64,000 nt of DNA from Streptomyces musisoli (GTDB lineage: Bacteria; Actinomycetota; Actinomycetes; Streptomycetales; Streptomycetaceae): contig NZ_JAERRH010000001.1 of the NCBI RefSeq assembly GCF_016741855.1, forward strand, positions 806,001 to 870,000. Direction: 5' to 3'. The position numbers and the translations under genes are program-made. The notes beneath the pieces are model-generated. The model was not told where the DNA came from, made no database searches, and was given only the letters and a program-made list of their open reading frames with translations. This document shows positions 20,134 through 31,013 of this stretch, in pieces (the first letter of the stretch is position 1; each line of letters opens with the position of its first letter).

Positions 20134-20856
20134 ATGACGCACACCGCCACTCTCGCCCTCGTCGGCGACCGCTCTCCGCACGTCGTCTCGCACACCCGCG
20201 TCCCGCTCCTGCTGGACGCCCTGGCCGCACGCGACCGGCTGGTCCTGGACGCCTACTGGATCTCCTCCGAGGACGCCGAGGCCGAGGACGCGGTGCGCGG
20301 CTTCGACGCCGTGTGGGTGCTGCCGGGCAGCCCGTACCGCAGCGAGGCGGGCGTTCTCGCGGCGGTCCGCACGGCGCGCGAGGAGGGCATCCCCTTCCTG
20401 GGCACGTGCGGCGGCTTCCAGCACGCGCTGCTGGAGTACGCCCGGAACGCCTGCGGGCTGACCGGGGTCGCCCACGCCGAGAACGACCCGGATGCCGAGG
20501 ACCCGCTCATCGAGCCGCTGGCCTGCTCGCTGGTGGGCCACGAGGCCGCGGTGACGGTCGCCCCGGACTCGCTGGCCGCGTCCGTGTTCGGCACGGCCCG
20601 CACGGTCGAGCGGTACTTCTGTTCCTACGGCCCCTCCCGCCATCTCGACCGGCTCCGCGCGCACGGGCTGCGGTTCTCCGGGCACGACGAGGACGGTCAC
20701 GTCCGGATGGCCGAACTGCCCGGCCACCCCTTCTTCCTGGCGTCGCTGTTCCAGCCGGAGCTGGCCGGCGACGGCTCGCACCCGCACCCGATGGTCCGGG
20801 CCCTGGCGCGAGCCGCGGTCGAGCACGCGGCGTCCCGGCTCACCCGGCCGGCGTGA
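20134..20856 (+). CDS. Class I glutamine amidotransferase-like protein (CTP synthase C-terminal-related)
   Basis: The protein has 240 residues. ATG 20134 is chosen because GGAGG ends 9 bases upstream; an ATG at 20125 abuts that site. The fold is the amidotransferase half of CTP synthase without the synthetase half: VWVLPGSPYRSEAG, the nucleophile Cys in FLGTCGGFQHALLEYAR, and a later His/Glu region in HPFFLASLFQPEL. It could supply ammonia to an unknown partner or cleave a gamma-glutamyl substrate. It is probably controlled by the divergent LysR gene. The stop codon lies inside a 20-bp tandem repeat. Confidence 0.83.
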   Translation: MTHTATLALVGDRSPHVVSHTRVPLLLDALAARDRLVLDAYWISSEDAEAEDAVRGFDAVWVLPGSPYRSEAGVLAAVRTAREEGIPFLGTCGGFQHALLEYARNACGLTGVAHAENDPDAEDPLIEPLACSLVGHEAAVTVAPDSLAASVFGTARTVERYFCSYGPSRHLDRLRAHGLRFSGHDEDGHVRMAELPGHPFFLASLFQPELAGDGSHPHPMVRALARAAVEHAASRLTRPA

Positions 20857-20910
20857 CCACGGCCGGCCGACGTGACCCGCATCCGGCCGACGTGACCACG
20901 GCCGGCCGGT
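20851..20910. repeat. 20-bp tandem repeat spanning a stop codon
   Basis: Three contiguous 20-bp units start at 20851, 20871 and 20891 (CGTGACCACGGCCGGCCGA type). The first unit contains the TGA of the amidotransferase-like gene, so the extra copies lie just outside the coding sequence. Confidence 0.85.
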
Positions 20911-20973
20911 GTCGTCCGCCGCCGGCCGGCCTGGCGTGCTCCGGGCCGAGGGCCGAGGGCCGCCCAGCGGTTC

Positions 20974-21204
20974 TCAGCCCGAGTGGCCCCCGCCGTGACC
21001 TCCGTGCGCCCCGCCGTGGTCGAACTTCAGCGCCTCGGGCGGCATGACGACGAAGGGCCGCATCATGCCCATGTCCTCGTGCTCCAGCAGGTGGCAGTGG
21101 TACATGAACCGGCCGTACGCGCCGTCGAAGCGGCCCATGATCCGCATCAGCTGGCCGCCCGGCACCCGGAAGACGTCCTTGTAGCCACGCTCGTTGGGCC
21201 GAGG
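20974..21204 (-). pseudogene. Multicopper oxidase, C-terminal fragment
   Basis: Reading leftward from 21204, the frame gives [17 protein letters not shown], then [21 protein letters not shown] and [12 protein letters not shown] with a His/Gly tail. [12 protein letters not shown] is the classic C-terminal copper-binding motif (HCHxxxHxxxxM/L type) of three-domain multicopper oxidases such as CotA or phenoxazinone synthase. Only about the last 75 residues remain and there is no proper start. Sequence upstream of about 21205 is unrelated. The matching N terminus lies 3 kb away at 24246-24563 on the same strand, so the gene was broken by the intervening island. Confidence 0.85.
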
Positions 21205-21235
21205 TTTTTCCGTGCGGCGCGCGGTGCCGCCTGAC

Positions 21236-21257
21236 CACCTCCCAACGTTGGGAGGTG
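21236..21257. promoter_or_regulatory. Perfect 22-bp palindrome
   Basis: Arms CACCTCCCAAC and GTTGGGAGGTG are perfectly complementary with no loop. The site lies near the left edge of the island, 30 bases inside it and next to a terminator-like hairpin. It could be an operator, a recombination-related site or part of a bidirectional terminator. Confidence 0.5.
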
Positions 21258-21260
21258 CTG

Positions 21261-21293
21261 CCCCCGACGGCTTCCCGCTGTCGGGGGCTTTTC
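21261..21293 (+). terminator. Rho-independent-type terminator
   Basis: The 8-bp stem CCCCCGAC / GTCGGGGG with an 11-base loop is followed directly by CTTTTCT. The T-run is on the + strand, so it would stop rightward transcription entering the island. No gene in the window ends just before it on that strand. Confidence 0.75.
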
Positions 21294-21398
21294 TACGTTC
21301 TGAGCCACCTTCGAAAGAAGGGTATGGGTGACGGCCGACTCGAGGGTCCAGGATGCCGCCAGGCCGGTAGCCCCAAGGTTTTTCGGCCCCTTAGATTC

Positions 21399-22154
21399 CT
21401 AGGTGATCGGCCGCTCGGCGCGGTCCCACAGCTCCTCTGCGTGCTCGGCGAATCGGTCGAACATGCCCCCGTCGCTCTGTCGGCGCAAGTGCAGCAGCGG
21501 GGAGTCGTGGCCGACCAGACGCGCGAGGTGTGGAGTTACGAGTGCCTCGCTGTCGAATTGAAAGACTGAGAGGCTGACGTGATTGATCGCGTCGAGCGGG
21601 GCGGAGAAACGGGTCTCCACCCTCTCCAGTGGACCGAGTCGGTCAAGGTGCTCAAGGGTGATGCGGATCCGTGTGGACACTGACAGCGCCACATCTTCGA
21701 TCTGCTCTCGCTGCCGGGTTACCTCTCCTTCCGGATTCCCCAGGAGAAACCTCACTCGGCATCCGTCTTCTGACTTACGCCGAATGGTGTCAGCGAAATG
21801 CGGGACCTGTGTCCAGAAGAAATAATTCGTGTAACCGGCGAAGAACAGTTCCTCGCTCGCACGTTCGATCAGCTCGGTCCATACCGGGGATGGACAAGCC
21901 GACCGATAGGGGTAGCTGCGAACTAGTTCCTTGTCGTTTCCCGTTTTGACGCGCCCTTGCACAGCTTTGGACCACAACATCTCTTCATTCACTCCCAGTG
22001 CACGGCAGGCATCGGCGCGATTCCTGGCATGCGGCGTGAGGTCAGCATTGCTTAGCCATCTTTCCACCTGCTTAGCGGATACCCCTACCCGGTATGCAAG
22101 CTGACGGGACGTCCCGTTGGCGTCTGCCATGGCGGACCTAAGTGCAGCGTTCAA
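21399..22154 (-). CDS. HTH regulator with DUF5919/PLD-like C-terminal domain
   Basis: The protein has 251 residues from TTG 22154, with AGGGGG six bases upstream; ATG 22130 is the alternative. Residues 1-60 form a helix-turn-helix (TSRQLAYRVGVSAKQVERWLSNADLTPHARNRADACRALGV). The rest (ELIERASEELFFAGYTNYFFW ... GCRVRFLLGNPEGEV ... VSLSVFQFDSEALVTPHLARL) matches the C-terminal domain of the HEPN protein at 1858-3096 in its landmark segments and resembles phospholipase-D-like DUF5919. It is divergent from the small-protein/peptide/PIMT operon, so it is the probable local regulator. Its G+C content is clearly lower than that of the flanking genes. Confidence 0.8.
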   Translation of the reverse strand: MNAALRSAMADANGTSRQLAYRVGVSAKQVERWLSNADLTPHARNRADACRALGVNEEMLWSKAVQGRVKTGNDKELVRSYPYRSACPSPVWTELIERASEELFFAGYTNYFFWTQVPHFADTIRRKSEDGCRVRFLLGNPEGEVTRQREQIEDVALSVSTRIRITLEHLDRLGPLERVETRFSAPLDAINHVSLSVFQFDSEALVTPHLARLVGHDSPLLHLRRQSDGGMFDRFAEHAEELWDRAERPIT

Positions 22155-22266
22155 GTCAACCCCCTAGCGCTGTCCTTTTGGGCCTTCTCAGACCCTAGCC
22201 GCCAGCGTCCCAAGTGTCCCCGGTACGACGGGAGAAACGTCCAGACGGGTGGGGCACCATCGGCGC

Positions 22267-22569
22267 ATGACCGAGCGGATTGGGCACAGCGGATCATCGG
22301 TACAACTGCCGGACAGCATGGGGGTGTTCGACCATCCGGGGTTCACTGCTGGTCGCCGGGAGTTGGCCAGTGCTCAGAGTCGCGTCGGACTGGGCGCGGA
22401 TGCACGACAGGGCGAGTACACGACGTACGCGCCAAAGGGTGAGAAGTGCCGCAGGTGTCACAAGCCGTTCGCAAGCCTTGAAGTCGTCCGGCGAGTGAAG
22501 CCGTCCGGCGAGGAACCCAGAGGCCGACCCTATGCATGCATCGAGTGCCCGACCGAGGCCAAGTCATGA
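22267..22569 (+). CDS. Small CxxC...CxxC protein
   Basis: This 100-residue protein starts at ATG 22267; GTG 22249 is a possible earlier start. Its C-terminal third contains two Cys pairs, CRRC and CIEC, about 30 residues apart, suggesting a treble-clef or zinc-ribbon metal site. The rest is unremarkable. The last codons overlap the next start in an ATGA arrangement, indicating translational coupling. It is the first gene of the island's rightward operon. I know no specific function. Confidence 0.65.
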   Translation: MTERIGHSGSSVQLPDSMGVFDHPGFTAGRRELASAQSRVGLGADARQGEYTTYAPKGEKCRRCHKPFASLEVVRRVKPSGEEPRGRPYACIECPTEAKS

Positions 22570-22787
22570 GCGCCCCGGCAAAGTGCCAGAACGCCCGTCA
22601 GGCCGCCCTACCCGCCCCGGAGCTGGTCAGCGTTGTCGACGGCTCCGAACGGGCCACAGACGGCGACTGGTGGACGCAGTACGGCGGCACCCGTCACGAG
22701 GCGTCCGGCGTGATCACGTTCCCGCCCAACTCGCCGCCTCCCTGCCCGTTCCCCTGTGAGCGGTGCGCCCGGCGGAAGGGGGCGTGA
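22566..22787 (+). CDS. Small CxxxCxxC protein
   Basis: This 73-residue protein starts at the ATG overlapping the previous stop. It has a Trp pair (DGDWWTQYGG) and a C terminus with CPFPCERCARRKGA, again a plausible half metal site. Its TGA overlaps a following ATG (TGATG), which opens a 16-codon frame. Function is unknown; the tight coupling suggests it belongs with the peptide and PIMT genes. Confidence 0.6.
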   Translation: MSAPAKCQNARQAALPAPELVSVVDGSERATDGDWWTQYGGTRHEASGVITFPPNSPPPCPFPCERCARRKGA

Positions 22788-22837
22788 TGGCGGTCACCCG
22801 AGACCACATCGGCCGGGCCGTGACGCCGGTTCCCTGA
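22787..22837 (+). CDS. 16-codon mini-ORF
   Basis: ATG 22787 overlaps the previous stop and encodes MAVTRDHIGRAVTPVP before TGA at 22835. It may be a truncated remnant of a longer gene, a translational relay towards the peptide gene 18 bases later, or chance. There is no independent support beyond the overlap. Confidence 0.3.
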   Translation: MAVTRDHIGRAVTPVP

Positions 22838-22855
22838 TAGGTGGGAGGTACGAAA

Positions 22856-22993
22856 ATGCGTGCACCGTGGCTCACGATGAACGACCCCGGCAACCCGCAG
22901 GACGACAGCGACAGCGGGAACAAGCACGGCGGGGGCGGCTCGGACGAGGGTGGCAACACCAACGACGGCCAGGGCCCGGCGGACGGCCGCTGA
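22856..22993 (+). CDS. Candidate RiPP precursor peptide (imiditide-like)
   Basis: This 45-residue peptide was missed by length-filtered gene calling. ATG 22856 is preceded by an excellent site, GGGAGG, nine bases upstream. The sequence opens MRAPWLTMNDPGNPQDD and ends TNDGQGPADGR. It is rich in Asp, Asn, Gly and Ser and contains no Cys. D37-G38 and D43-G44 are Asp-Gly pairs, the classical sites for aspartimide formation. Three bases separate its stop from the GTG of the PIMT gene. A short acidic peptide directly upstream of a stand-alone PIMT is the hallmark of imiditides, whose PIMT methylates an Asp side chain that then cyclises. The assignment rests on context; the sequence itself matches nothing I remember. 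Confidence 0.6.
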   Translation: MRAPWLTMNDPGNPQDDSDSGNKHGGGGSDEGGNTNDGQGPADGR

Positions 22994-22996
22994 TCA

Positions 22997-24178
22997 GTGA
23001 GCACTGACGACGTGAAGGGGGCGGGCCCCGACGGGCTCGCCTCCGCTCTCATGGAAAAGGGTGCGCTGACAAGCGATTGGCTGCCCGCCTATCAGGCAGT
23101 GCCCCGTCATCTGTTCATACCGGAAATGATCTGGCCGGGCCGAGCCGGCATGAATCGCCAGGATGACCGGGTGATCCGCAGCGAGGAACCCGACGTCTGG
23201 TGGTCGGCGGTTTACCGTGACGCGCCGATCACGACCCAATGGGACGACGGCGCTTACACCGGACCCGGCAAGGGAAAGATCCCGTCTAGCTCCAACTCGA
23301 TGCCGACCATGGTCTTTTCGATGCTGGACGCGCTGAGCGTCGAAACGGGTCAGCGGGTGTTGGAGATCGGAACCGGCACCGGTTGGAATGCCGCGCTGCT
23401 GTGTCACCGGGTCGGCGCTGAGAACGTGTTCACCGTAGAAGTGGACGGGAACAGCGCGAGGGAGGCTCGTAAGCGTCTGAATGACCGCGGATTCGATCCC
23501 GTCTCGATCACCGGGGACGGGGCCGAGGGGTACGCCGAGGGTGCGCCCTACGACAGCGTGATCGCCACTGCGTCGATCGGTCGTGTTCCCCGCCGCTGGA
23601 TCGAGCAGACGAAGCCGGGAGGGATCATCGTTTCCCCGTGGGGTCCGACCTACGGCGGGGAAGGGGTGGTTCGGCTGACCGTTGCCGAGGACGGTTCAGC
23701 GTCTGGTCCGTTCGTCGGCTCATCGGCGTTCATGCGGCTGCGGGATCAGCGGGTGAAGCGGACGCACGTCCGTGAATACCTCGGGGGTCGGAAGTGGCCT
23801 GCGGACGGCACTCGCAGCGTCACGCCGATTTCCCCGGACGCCGTGGGCGACTGGCCGGTCATGTTCGCCATCGGCGTGCAGGTGCCCGAGGCGTTCCCGT
23901 GGGCCGAGACCTATGGCGACGGCTCTTACACGCTGTGGCTGCGGGATACGGCTGTCACGTCGTGGGCGACAGCGGACTACGAGAAAGACCGCGAGGAATT
24001 CGAGGTCTACCAATCCGGCCCGCGCAAGCTGTGGGACGAAGTGGAGACCGCCTATCTCTGGTGGGAGAAGCAGGGCCGTCCCGGATTCGAGCGGTTCGGC
24101 CTGACCGTGGACGGCGACGGCGAGCGGGTGTGGCTGGACTCGCCCGACAACCCCGTGCCGGTACGTGCAACCCTGTGA
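22997..24178 (+). CDS. PIMT-type protein O-methyltransferase
   Basis: This 393-residue protein is homologous to protein-L-isoaspartate O-methyltransferases. PAYQAVPRHLFIPEMIW is the N-terminal PIMT signature, SNSMPTMVFSMLDAL occupies the substrate-side loop, and VLEIGTGTGWNAALL near residue 121 is SAM motif I. VSITGDGAEGYAEGAPYDSVIATASIGRVP follows. A further 170 residues extend beyond the usual ~220-residue housekeeping enzyme, as in RiPP-associated PIMTs. The start is GTG 22997, three bases after the peptide gene. No lanthionine synthetase, lasso cyclase or ATP-grasp ligase lies nearby, so it would act alone on the peptide. Repair of isoaspartate in general proteins is the less likely alternative. 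Confidence 0.85.
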   Translation: MSTDDVKGAGPDGLASALMEKGALTSDWLPAYQAVPRHLFIPEMIWPGRAGMNRQDDRVIRSEEPDVWWSAVYRDAPITTQWDDGAYTGPGKGKIPSSSNSMPTMVFSMLDALSVETGQRVLEIGTGTGWNAALLCHRVGAENVFTVEVDGNSAREARKRLNDRGFDPVSITGDGAEGYAEGAPYDSVIATASIGRVPRRWIEQTKPGGIIVSPWGPTYGGEGVVRLTVAEDGSASGPFVGSSAFMRLRDQRVKRTHVREYLGGRKWPADGTRSVTPISPDAVGDWPVMFAIGVQVPEAFPWAETYGDGSYTLWLRDTAVTSWATADYEKDREEFEVYQSGPRKLWDEVETAYLWWEKQGRPGFERFGLTVDGDGERVWLDSPDNPVPVRATL

Positions 24179-24197
24179 TCCGGCCCCGTCTGTGTGC

Positions 24198-24563
24198 TCA
24201 CTCCGCCGTAGCGCACGGGCGGGGCTTCCTGTACATGTCGGTCCACGCGTGGTCGTGGTACCACCACTGGACCGCCTGGTGGTCGTTCGGGTACTCCGAC
24301 AGCTGGGCGTCGCCGTGGCCGACGGCGTTGTCCGTCCAGCCGTCGTTGCCGCCGCCGGTCTGCGCGCCGTGCAGGTGGGTCACCGTCCAGGCGGGCAGGG
24401 CGGCGACGTCCTTGTCGGGCTCGACGCCCTCACGGCCGGGCTCGGTGGTGGCCGGCGGACGGCCGTCCGTGCGCAGCGGCACCTCCACGGCGGTGACCGG
24501 GTACTCGCCGTCCTTCGGAATGCGGTTGGTCCAGGCGATGAGCCTCTCGATGATCTCGGTCAA
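24198..24563 (-). pseudogene. Multicopper oxidase, N-terminal fragment
   Basis: From the TTG at 24563 the frame reads [17 protein letters not shown] ... [13 protein letters not shown] ... [12 protein letters not shown] and WYHDHA are the first two copper-binding motifs of three-domain multicopper oxidases. After HDHA (about 24246) the sequence stops resembling the family and ends 16 codons later at TGA 24198. It is the partner of the C-terminal fragment at 20974-21204. A functional oxidase is not expected because the second domain is missing. Confidence 0.85.
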
Positions 24564-24679
24564 GGCCGAACACCCCCGTGTCTTCTTGCGGTCGGTCGAC
24601 TCTCCTGCTCCGCAAGACCCGGGACGACTCACCGGAGTTCCCTGAACACCCCATTCCGTACGCGAAGAATCCGCAACCG

Positions 24680-27865
<3,186 letters not shown>

Positions 27866-27869
<4 letters not shown>

Positions 27870-29131
27870 GCGTGCGCGAGGCGCCGCCGGTGCCGGACGT
27901 CTTCGATCCGCGCCGGTACGCCGCCGGGGTGCCCCACGACGACTACCGCGTGCTGCGCGACCACCATCCGGTGGCCTGGCAGGAGGAGCCCGAGGTGCTG
28001 GGCTGGCCGGCCGGTCCCGGGTTCTGGGCGGTGACCCGGCACGCGGACGTCGTGCGCGTGCTGAAGGACGCGGGAACGTACTCCTCGTACCTCGGCGCGA
28101 CCCAGATCCGTGACCCCGATCCGGAGGATCTGCCGTTCATCCGCCGGATGATGCTCAACCAGGACCCGCCGGGGCACGGCCGGCTGCGCCGGCTGGTGAG
28201 CCGGGCCTTCACGCCGGGTCGTGTCGAACGCTTCGCGGCCGTCGCCCGGGAGCGGGCGCGCACACTGCTCGCGGACGCCCTGGCAAAGGCGCGGGAGGGG
28301 GACGGCACGGTGGACCTGGTGTCCGCCGTCACGGACGAGTACGCCCTGCTGAACCTGGCGGACCTGCTGGGCGTCCCGGAGGGCGACCGGCGGCTGCTGC
28401 TGCGCTGGACCCAGCGGGTCATCGGCTACCAGGACCCGGACGAGGCCGGTCCGCCGGTGCGCGACGGCGCGGGCAGGCCGGTCGATCCGCGGTCTCCGGC
28501 GATGCTGCGGGACATGTTCGACTACGCCGGGCAGCTGGCCGCGTTCAAGCGGCGGTACCCGGCCGACGACATCATGACGACGCTCGGCCACGACGCGGAA
28601 CTCGCCGGCGGTGAGCTGGAGATGTTCTTCTTCCTGCTCACGGTGGCGGGCAACGACACGGTGCGCAGCGCGGCCCCGGGCGGACTGCTGGCGCTGGCGG
28701 AGCATCCGGAGGCGTACGAGACGCTGCGCGCCGGGAAGGCCGGCCTGGCGTCCGCCGGCGACGAGCTGCTGCGCTGGCATCCGCCCGTGCTGACGTTCCG
28801 CCGGACGGTCGTGCGGGACACCGAGCTGGCGGGCCGGCGGATCCGGGCGGGCGAGAAGGTCGTGGTGTTCCACGCCTCCGCCAATCGGGACGAGCGTGTC
28901 TTCGCCGGGCCGGAGCGGCTCGATCTCACCCGCTCCCCCAATCCGCACGTCTCGTTCGGGGACGGCCCGCACGTCTGTCTGGGCGCCCACTTCGCCCGGC
29001 TGCAACTGCGGCTGCTGCACGAGGAGGTGCTGCGCGTCCTGCCCCGGCCGCCGCGTCTCGCCCGGCCGGCCGGGAGGCTGGTGTCGAACTTCATCAACGG
29101 CGTCAAGTCACTGCGCGTGCAGCTGGTCTGA
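27866..29131 (+). CDS. Cytochrome P450
   Basis: This 421-residue soluble bacterial P450 starts at a GTG overlapping the hydrolase stop. The I-helix oxygen-binding motif is LLTVAGNDTVRS, the K-helix ExxR is DELLRWHPP, and the haem loop is FGDGPHVCLGAHFAR with the proximal Cys. MLNQDPPGHGRLRRLVSRAFTPGRV is the C-helix region. It resembles CYP families acting on sterols or terpenoids, but family assignment needs a search. Coupling to the hydrolase and proximity to geosmin synthase suggest a small lipophilic substrate. Its 3' end overlaps the convergent ARMT1-like gene by 24 bases. Confidence 0.92.
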
Positions 29132-30307
29132 GGGGTCGGTCTGGATCAGCGCGTGCGTGCCGCTCGTCCGCCAGCGCTGTTCCTCGGCCGCCACCAGCGC
29201 GGCCTCGGTCGCCGCGGACAGGCCGGTGATCACATCGGACTTGAGGGTGCGCAGCGCGGCGACGGGGCCGGGGAAGTACGCGGTCGTCTCCCGGAAGGGG
29301 GTGGTGGGCGGCCACAGCCGGTCGCCCACCAGACGCCGGTAGTTGAGGTCGCCCTTCAGGATGGTCAGGGTGGCCGCGGCGAACTCGGCGCGCAGGTCGT
29401 CCGGCATGTCGGCGTACGGCAGCGGGGCGCAGGAGAAGGGGTGCGCGCGGACGGTGAGCCGGCCGTCGGCCAGAGCCGACCAGAGCACCCGCGCGTGGTC
29501 GGCGGCGGCACCGCCGGCCGCGCGCAGCCGGCGCAGGGCGTCGACCACGTCGGCGGTGGTGGCGTCGGAGACGTAGTACGGGTACGGCTTGACGTGCAGG
29601 ACCGCCCGCCCGGTCCGGCCCTCGGCGAGGAGGTGGGCGATCAGCAGGATGTCGGGGACGAGTTCGCGGCCCGCGTTGTCGGCGACGAGCACGAGTGTGC
29701 CCGTCCCGGTGGGCGGCAGCAGCGACCACAGCGTTCCGCTGTCGTCGGCGACCAGCGCGGGTGACGCCTCCCGGGTCCCGGCGCCCTCGGCGGAGAGCCG
29801 GAAGCCGAGGTCGGCGCGGTTGCCCCACAGCGAGCCGTGCAGCAGGGCCTGGGCCCGCTCCTGCTCCGGCAGGTCGCGCAGGCGGTCCAGGGCGGCCAGT
29901 TCCTCGTCGGTCTCGGGCGCGTCGAGTTCGGCACGCTTGAAGGGGCGGAAGGGGTCGATGCCCTGCCAGGGGCCCGGGCCGAACCAGCCGACGGCTTCGA
30001 GCAGGCGGCGGTAGAAGTAGCTCTCCGCCCACAGCCAGGGCACGTCGAACCAGGACCGCCCGGTGTGGCCGGCCAGCCCCCACTCGTGCCACCGGTCGCG
30101 GTCCGGGGCGTCCGCGGGAAGTGGTCCCACCGTCCCGTCGGTGCAGCTCTTCAGCAGCTCGTCCAGCGCCCTGTGCTGCCCGGGGCCGTACGGGAAGGCC
30201 TCCCGCACCTGCCGGATGATCGCGGGATGCCGCTCGGCCAGCACGCTGTGCGGGAACGAGCCGGGTTCGTTGCCGTGGATCACGGGTGCGAACGGGGTGT
30301 CGGGCAT
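29108..30307 (-). CDS. ARMT1/DUF89-type damage-control phosphatase
   Basis: The protein has 399 residues from ATG 30307; a GTG at 30316 is an alternative. The family is identified by SLWGNRADLGF, VLVADNAGRELVPD with the Asp-Asn metal site, and LTILKGDLNYRRLVGD. Members are metal-dependent phosphatases thought to remove harmful phosphorylated metabolites such as fructose-1-phosphate-type sugars. The FDVPWLWAESYFYRRLL segment is typical of the ARMT1 branch. It is probably a cytoplasmic housekeeping protein. The next gene upstream on the same strand is the CprB-like regulator. Confidence 0.87.
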   Translation of the reverse strand: MPDTPFAPVIHGNEPGSFPHSVLAERHPAIIRQVREAFPYGPGQHRALDELLKSCTDGTVGPLPADAPDRDRWHEWGLAGHTGRSWFDVPWLWAESYFYRRLLEAVGWFGPGPWQGIDPFRPFKRAELDAPETDEELAALDRLRDLPEQERAQALLHGSLWGNRADLGFRLSAEGAGTREASPALVADDSGTLWSLLPPTGTGTLVLVADNAGRELVPDILLIAHLLAEGRTGRAVLHVKPYPYYVSDATTADVVDALRRLRAAGGAAADHARVLWSALADGRLTVRAHPFSCAPLPYADMPDDLRAEFAAATLTILKGDLNYRRLVGDRLWPPTTPFRETTAYFPGPVAALRTLKSDVITGLSAATEAALVAAEEQRWRTSGTHALIQTDPSDQLHAQ

Positions 30308-30329
30308 GCCCGTCACCGTACCGTGGGCG

Positions 30330-30977
30330 TCAGGCGGTCCGGATCTCCCGCTCCAGCTGCGTGGCGAGGGTGACGTAGCGGGGGCGCCGGTGGACGGGGA
30401 CGAGGCCGCGGATCACGAGGTGCCACATCTCGGCGATTCTGCGCGGCAGCCGTCCGACGGGTTCGAGCGAGCGGCCGGCGACCCGGGTGCCGATGAAGAA
30501 GCACACGAGGGAGTGGGCGACGACACCGACGTCCACGTCGCCGTGCAGGTCGGATTCCCTGACGGCGCCGGTGAATTTGCGGGTGGCGAAGTCGAGCCAC
30601 TCGGTGAACGGGTGCCGCAGCGGGGGCCGTACGGCGATGTCGGCGGTGGCGAGGCGGAGCCCGGCACGCGGCACGGGATCCTCCACGGCGAGGCGGGCGA
30701 TCCCGAACGTGATGCGCATCAGGGCCTCGAGGGAGGAGCAGCCGCGGTTCTCGACGTCGGCCACGACCCGTTGCGCGGCCTTGGCCTGGAGTTCCAGGAT
30801 GGCCTGGGCCAGATCCTCCTTGGCGGCGAAGTGGAAGTACAGGGCGCCCTTGGTGACCTTCGCGTGTGCGACGATGTCGCTCAGGCTGGTGGACTCATAG
30901 CCGTGCTGGTCGAACAGGTCGGCGGCGGCCGTGATGATCGTGGCGCGGGTCTGTTCAGCGCGTAACTGCCTGGCCAT
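30330..30977 (-). CDS. cprB: Gamma-butyrolactone receptor homologue (CprB/ScbR type)
   Basis: This 215-residue TetR-family regulator has an N-terminal helix-turn-helix (ATIITAAADLFDQHGYESTSLSDIVAHAKVTKGALYFHF). It also has the ligand-binding domain of the ArpA/ScbR group, including the conserved Trp127 in TEWLDFATRKF. No AfsA-type butyrolactone synthase lies nearby, so it is an orphan receptor here, like CprB of S. coelicolor, which I recall close to geosmin synthase. It probably represses development or secondary metabolism genes. A palindrome 37 bases upstream of its ATG looks like an autoregulatory element. Confidence 0.82.
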   Translation of the reverse strand: MARQLRAEQTRATIITAAADLFDQHGYESTSLSDIVAHAKVTKGALYFHFAAKEDLAQAILELQAKAAQRVVADVENRGCSSLEALMRITFGIARLAVEDPVPRAGLRLATADIAVRPPLRHPFTEWLDFATRKFTGAVRESDLHGDVDVGVVAHSLVCFFIGTRVAGRSLEPVGRLPRRIAEMWHLVIRGLVPVHRRPRYVTLATQLEREIRTA

Positions 30978-31013
30978 CCTGGGACCCCTCCTCCCACCTC
31001 AAAAGAACGGGAC

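Larger units (their letters stand above)
21205..24245. mobile_element. Low-G+C island inside a broken multicopper oxidase gene
   Basis: The segment between the two oxidase fragments differs in composition (for example 31 of 60 bases G+C in 21781-21840, against roughly 70% in the flanks). It carries a regulator, small CxxC proteins, a small peptide gene and a PIMT. No integrase, transposase or inverted termini were found, and no convincing direct repeat bounds it. The central roughly 450 residues of a normal oxidase are missing, so this is not a simple insertion. A decayed integrative element, or replacement by recombination, are both possible. Confidence 0.6.

Noticed and set aside
20974..21165. 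A genuine 63-residue copper-binding protein
   Set aside because: The frame continues upstream into an oxidase C terminus without a start, and its N-terminal half lies across the island; it is a gene fragment.
22997..24178. Graspetide or lanthipeptide-type cluster
   Set aside because: No ATP-grasp ligase or lanthionine synthetase is present within the island or its flanks.
21205..24245. Integration into a tRNA gene or by a visible integrase
   Set aside because: No tRNA-like sequence, integrase or matching att direct repeat was found at either edge.
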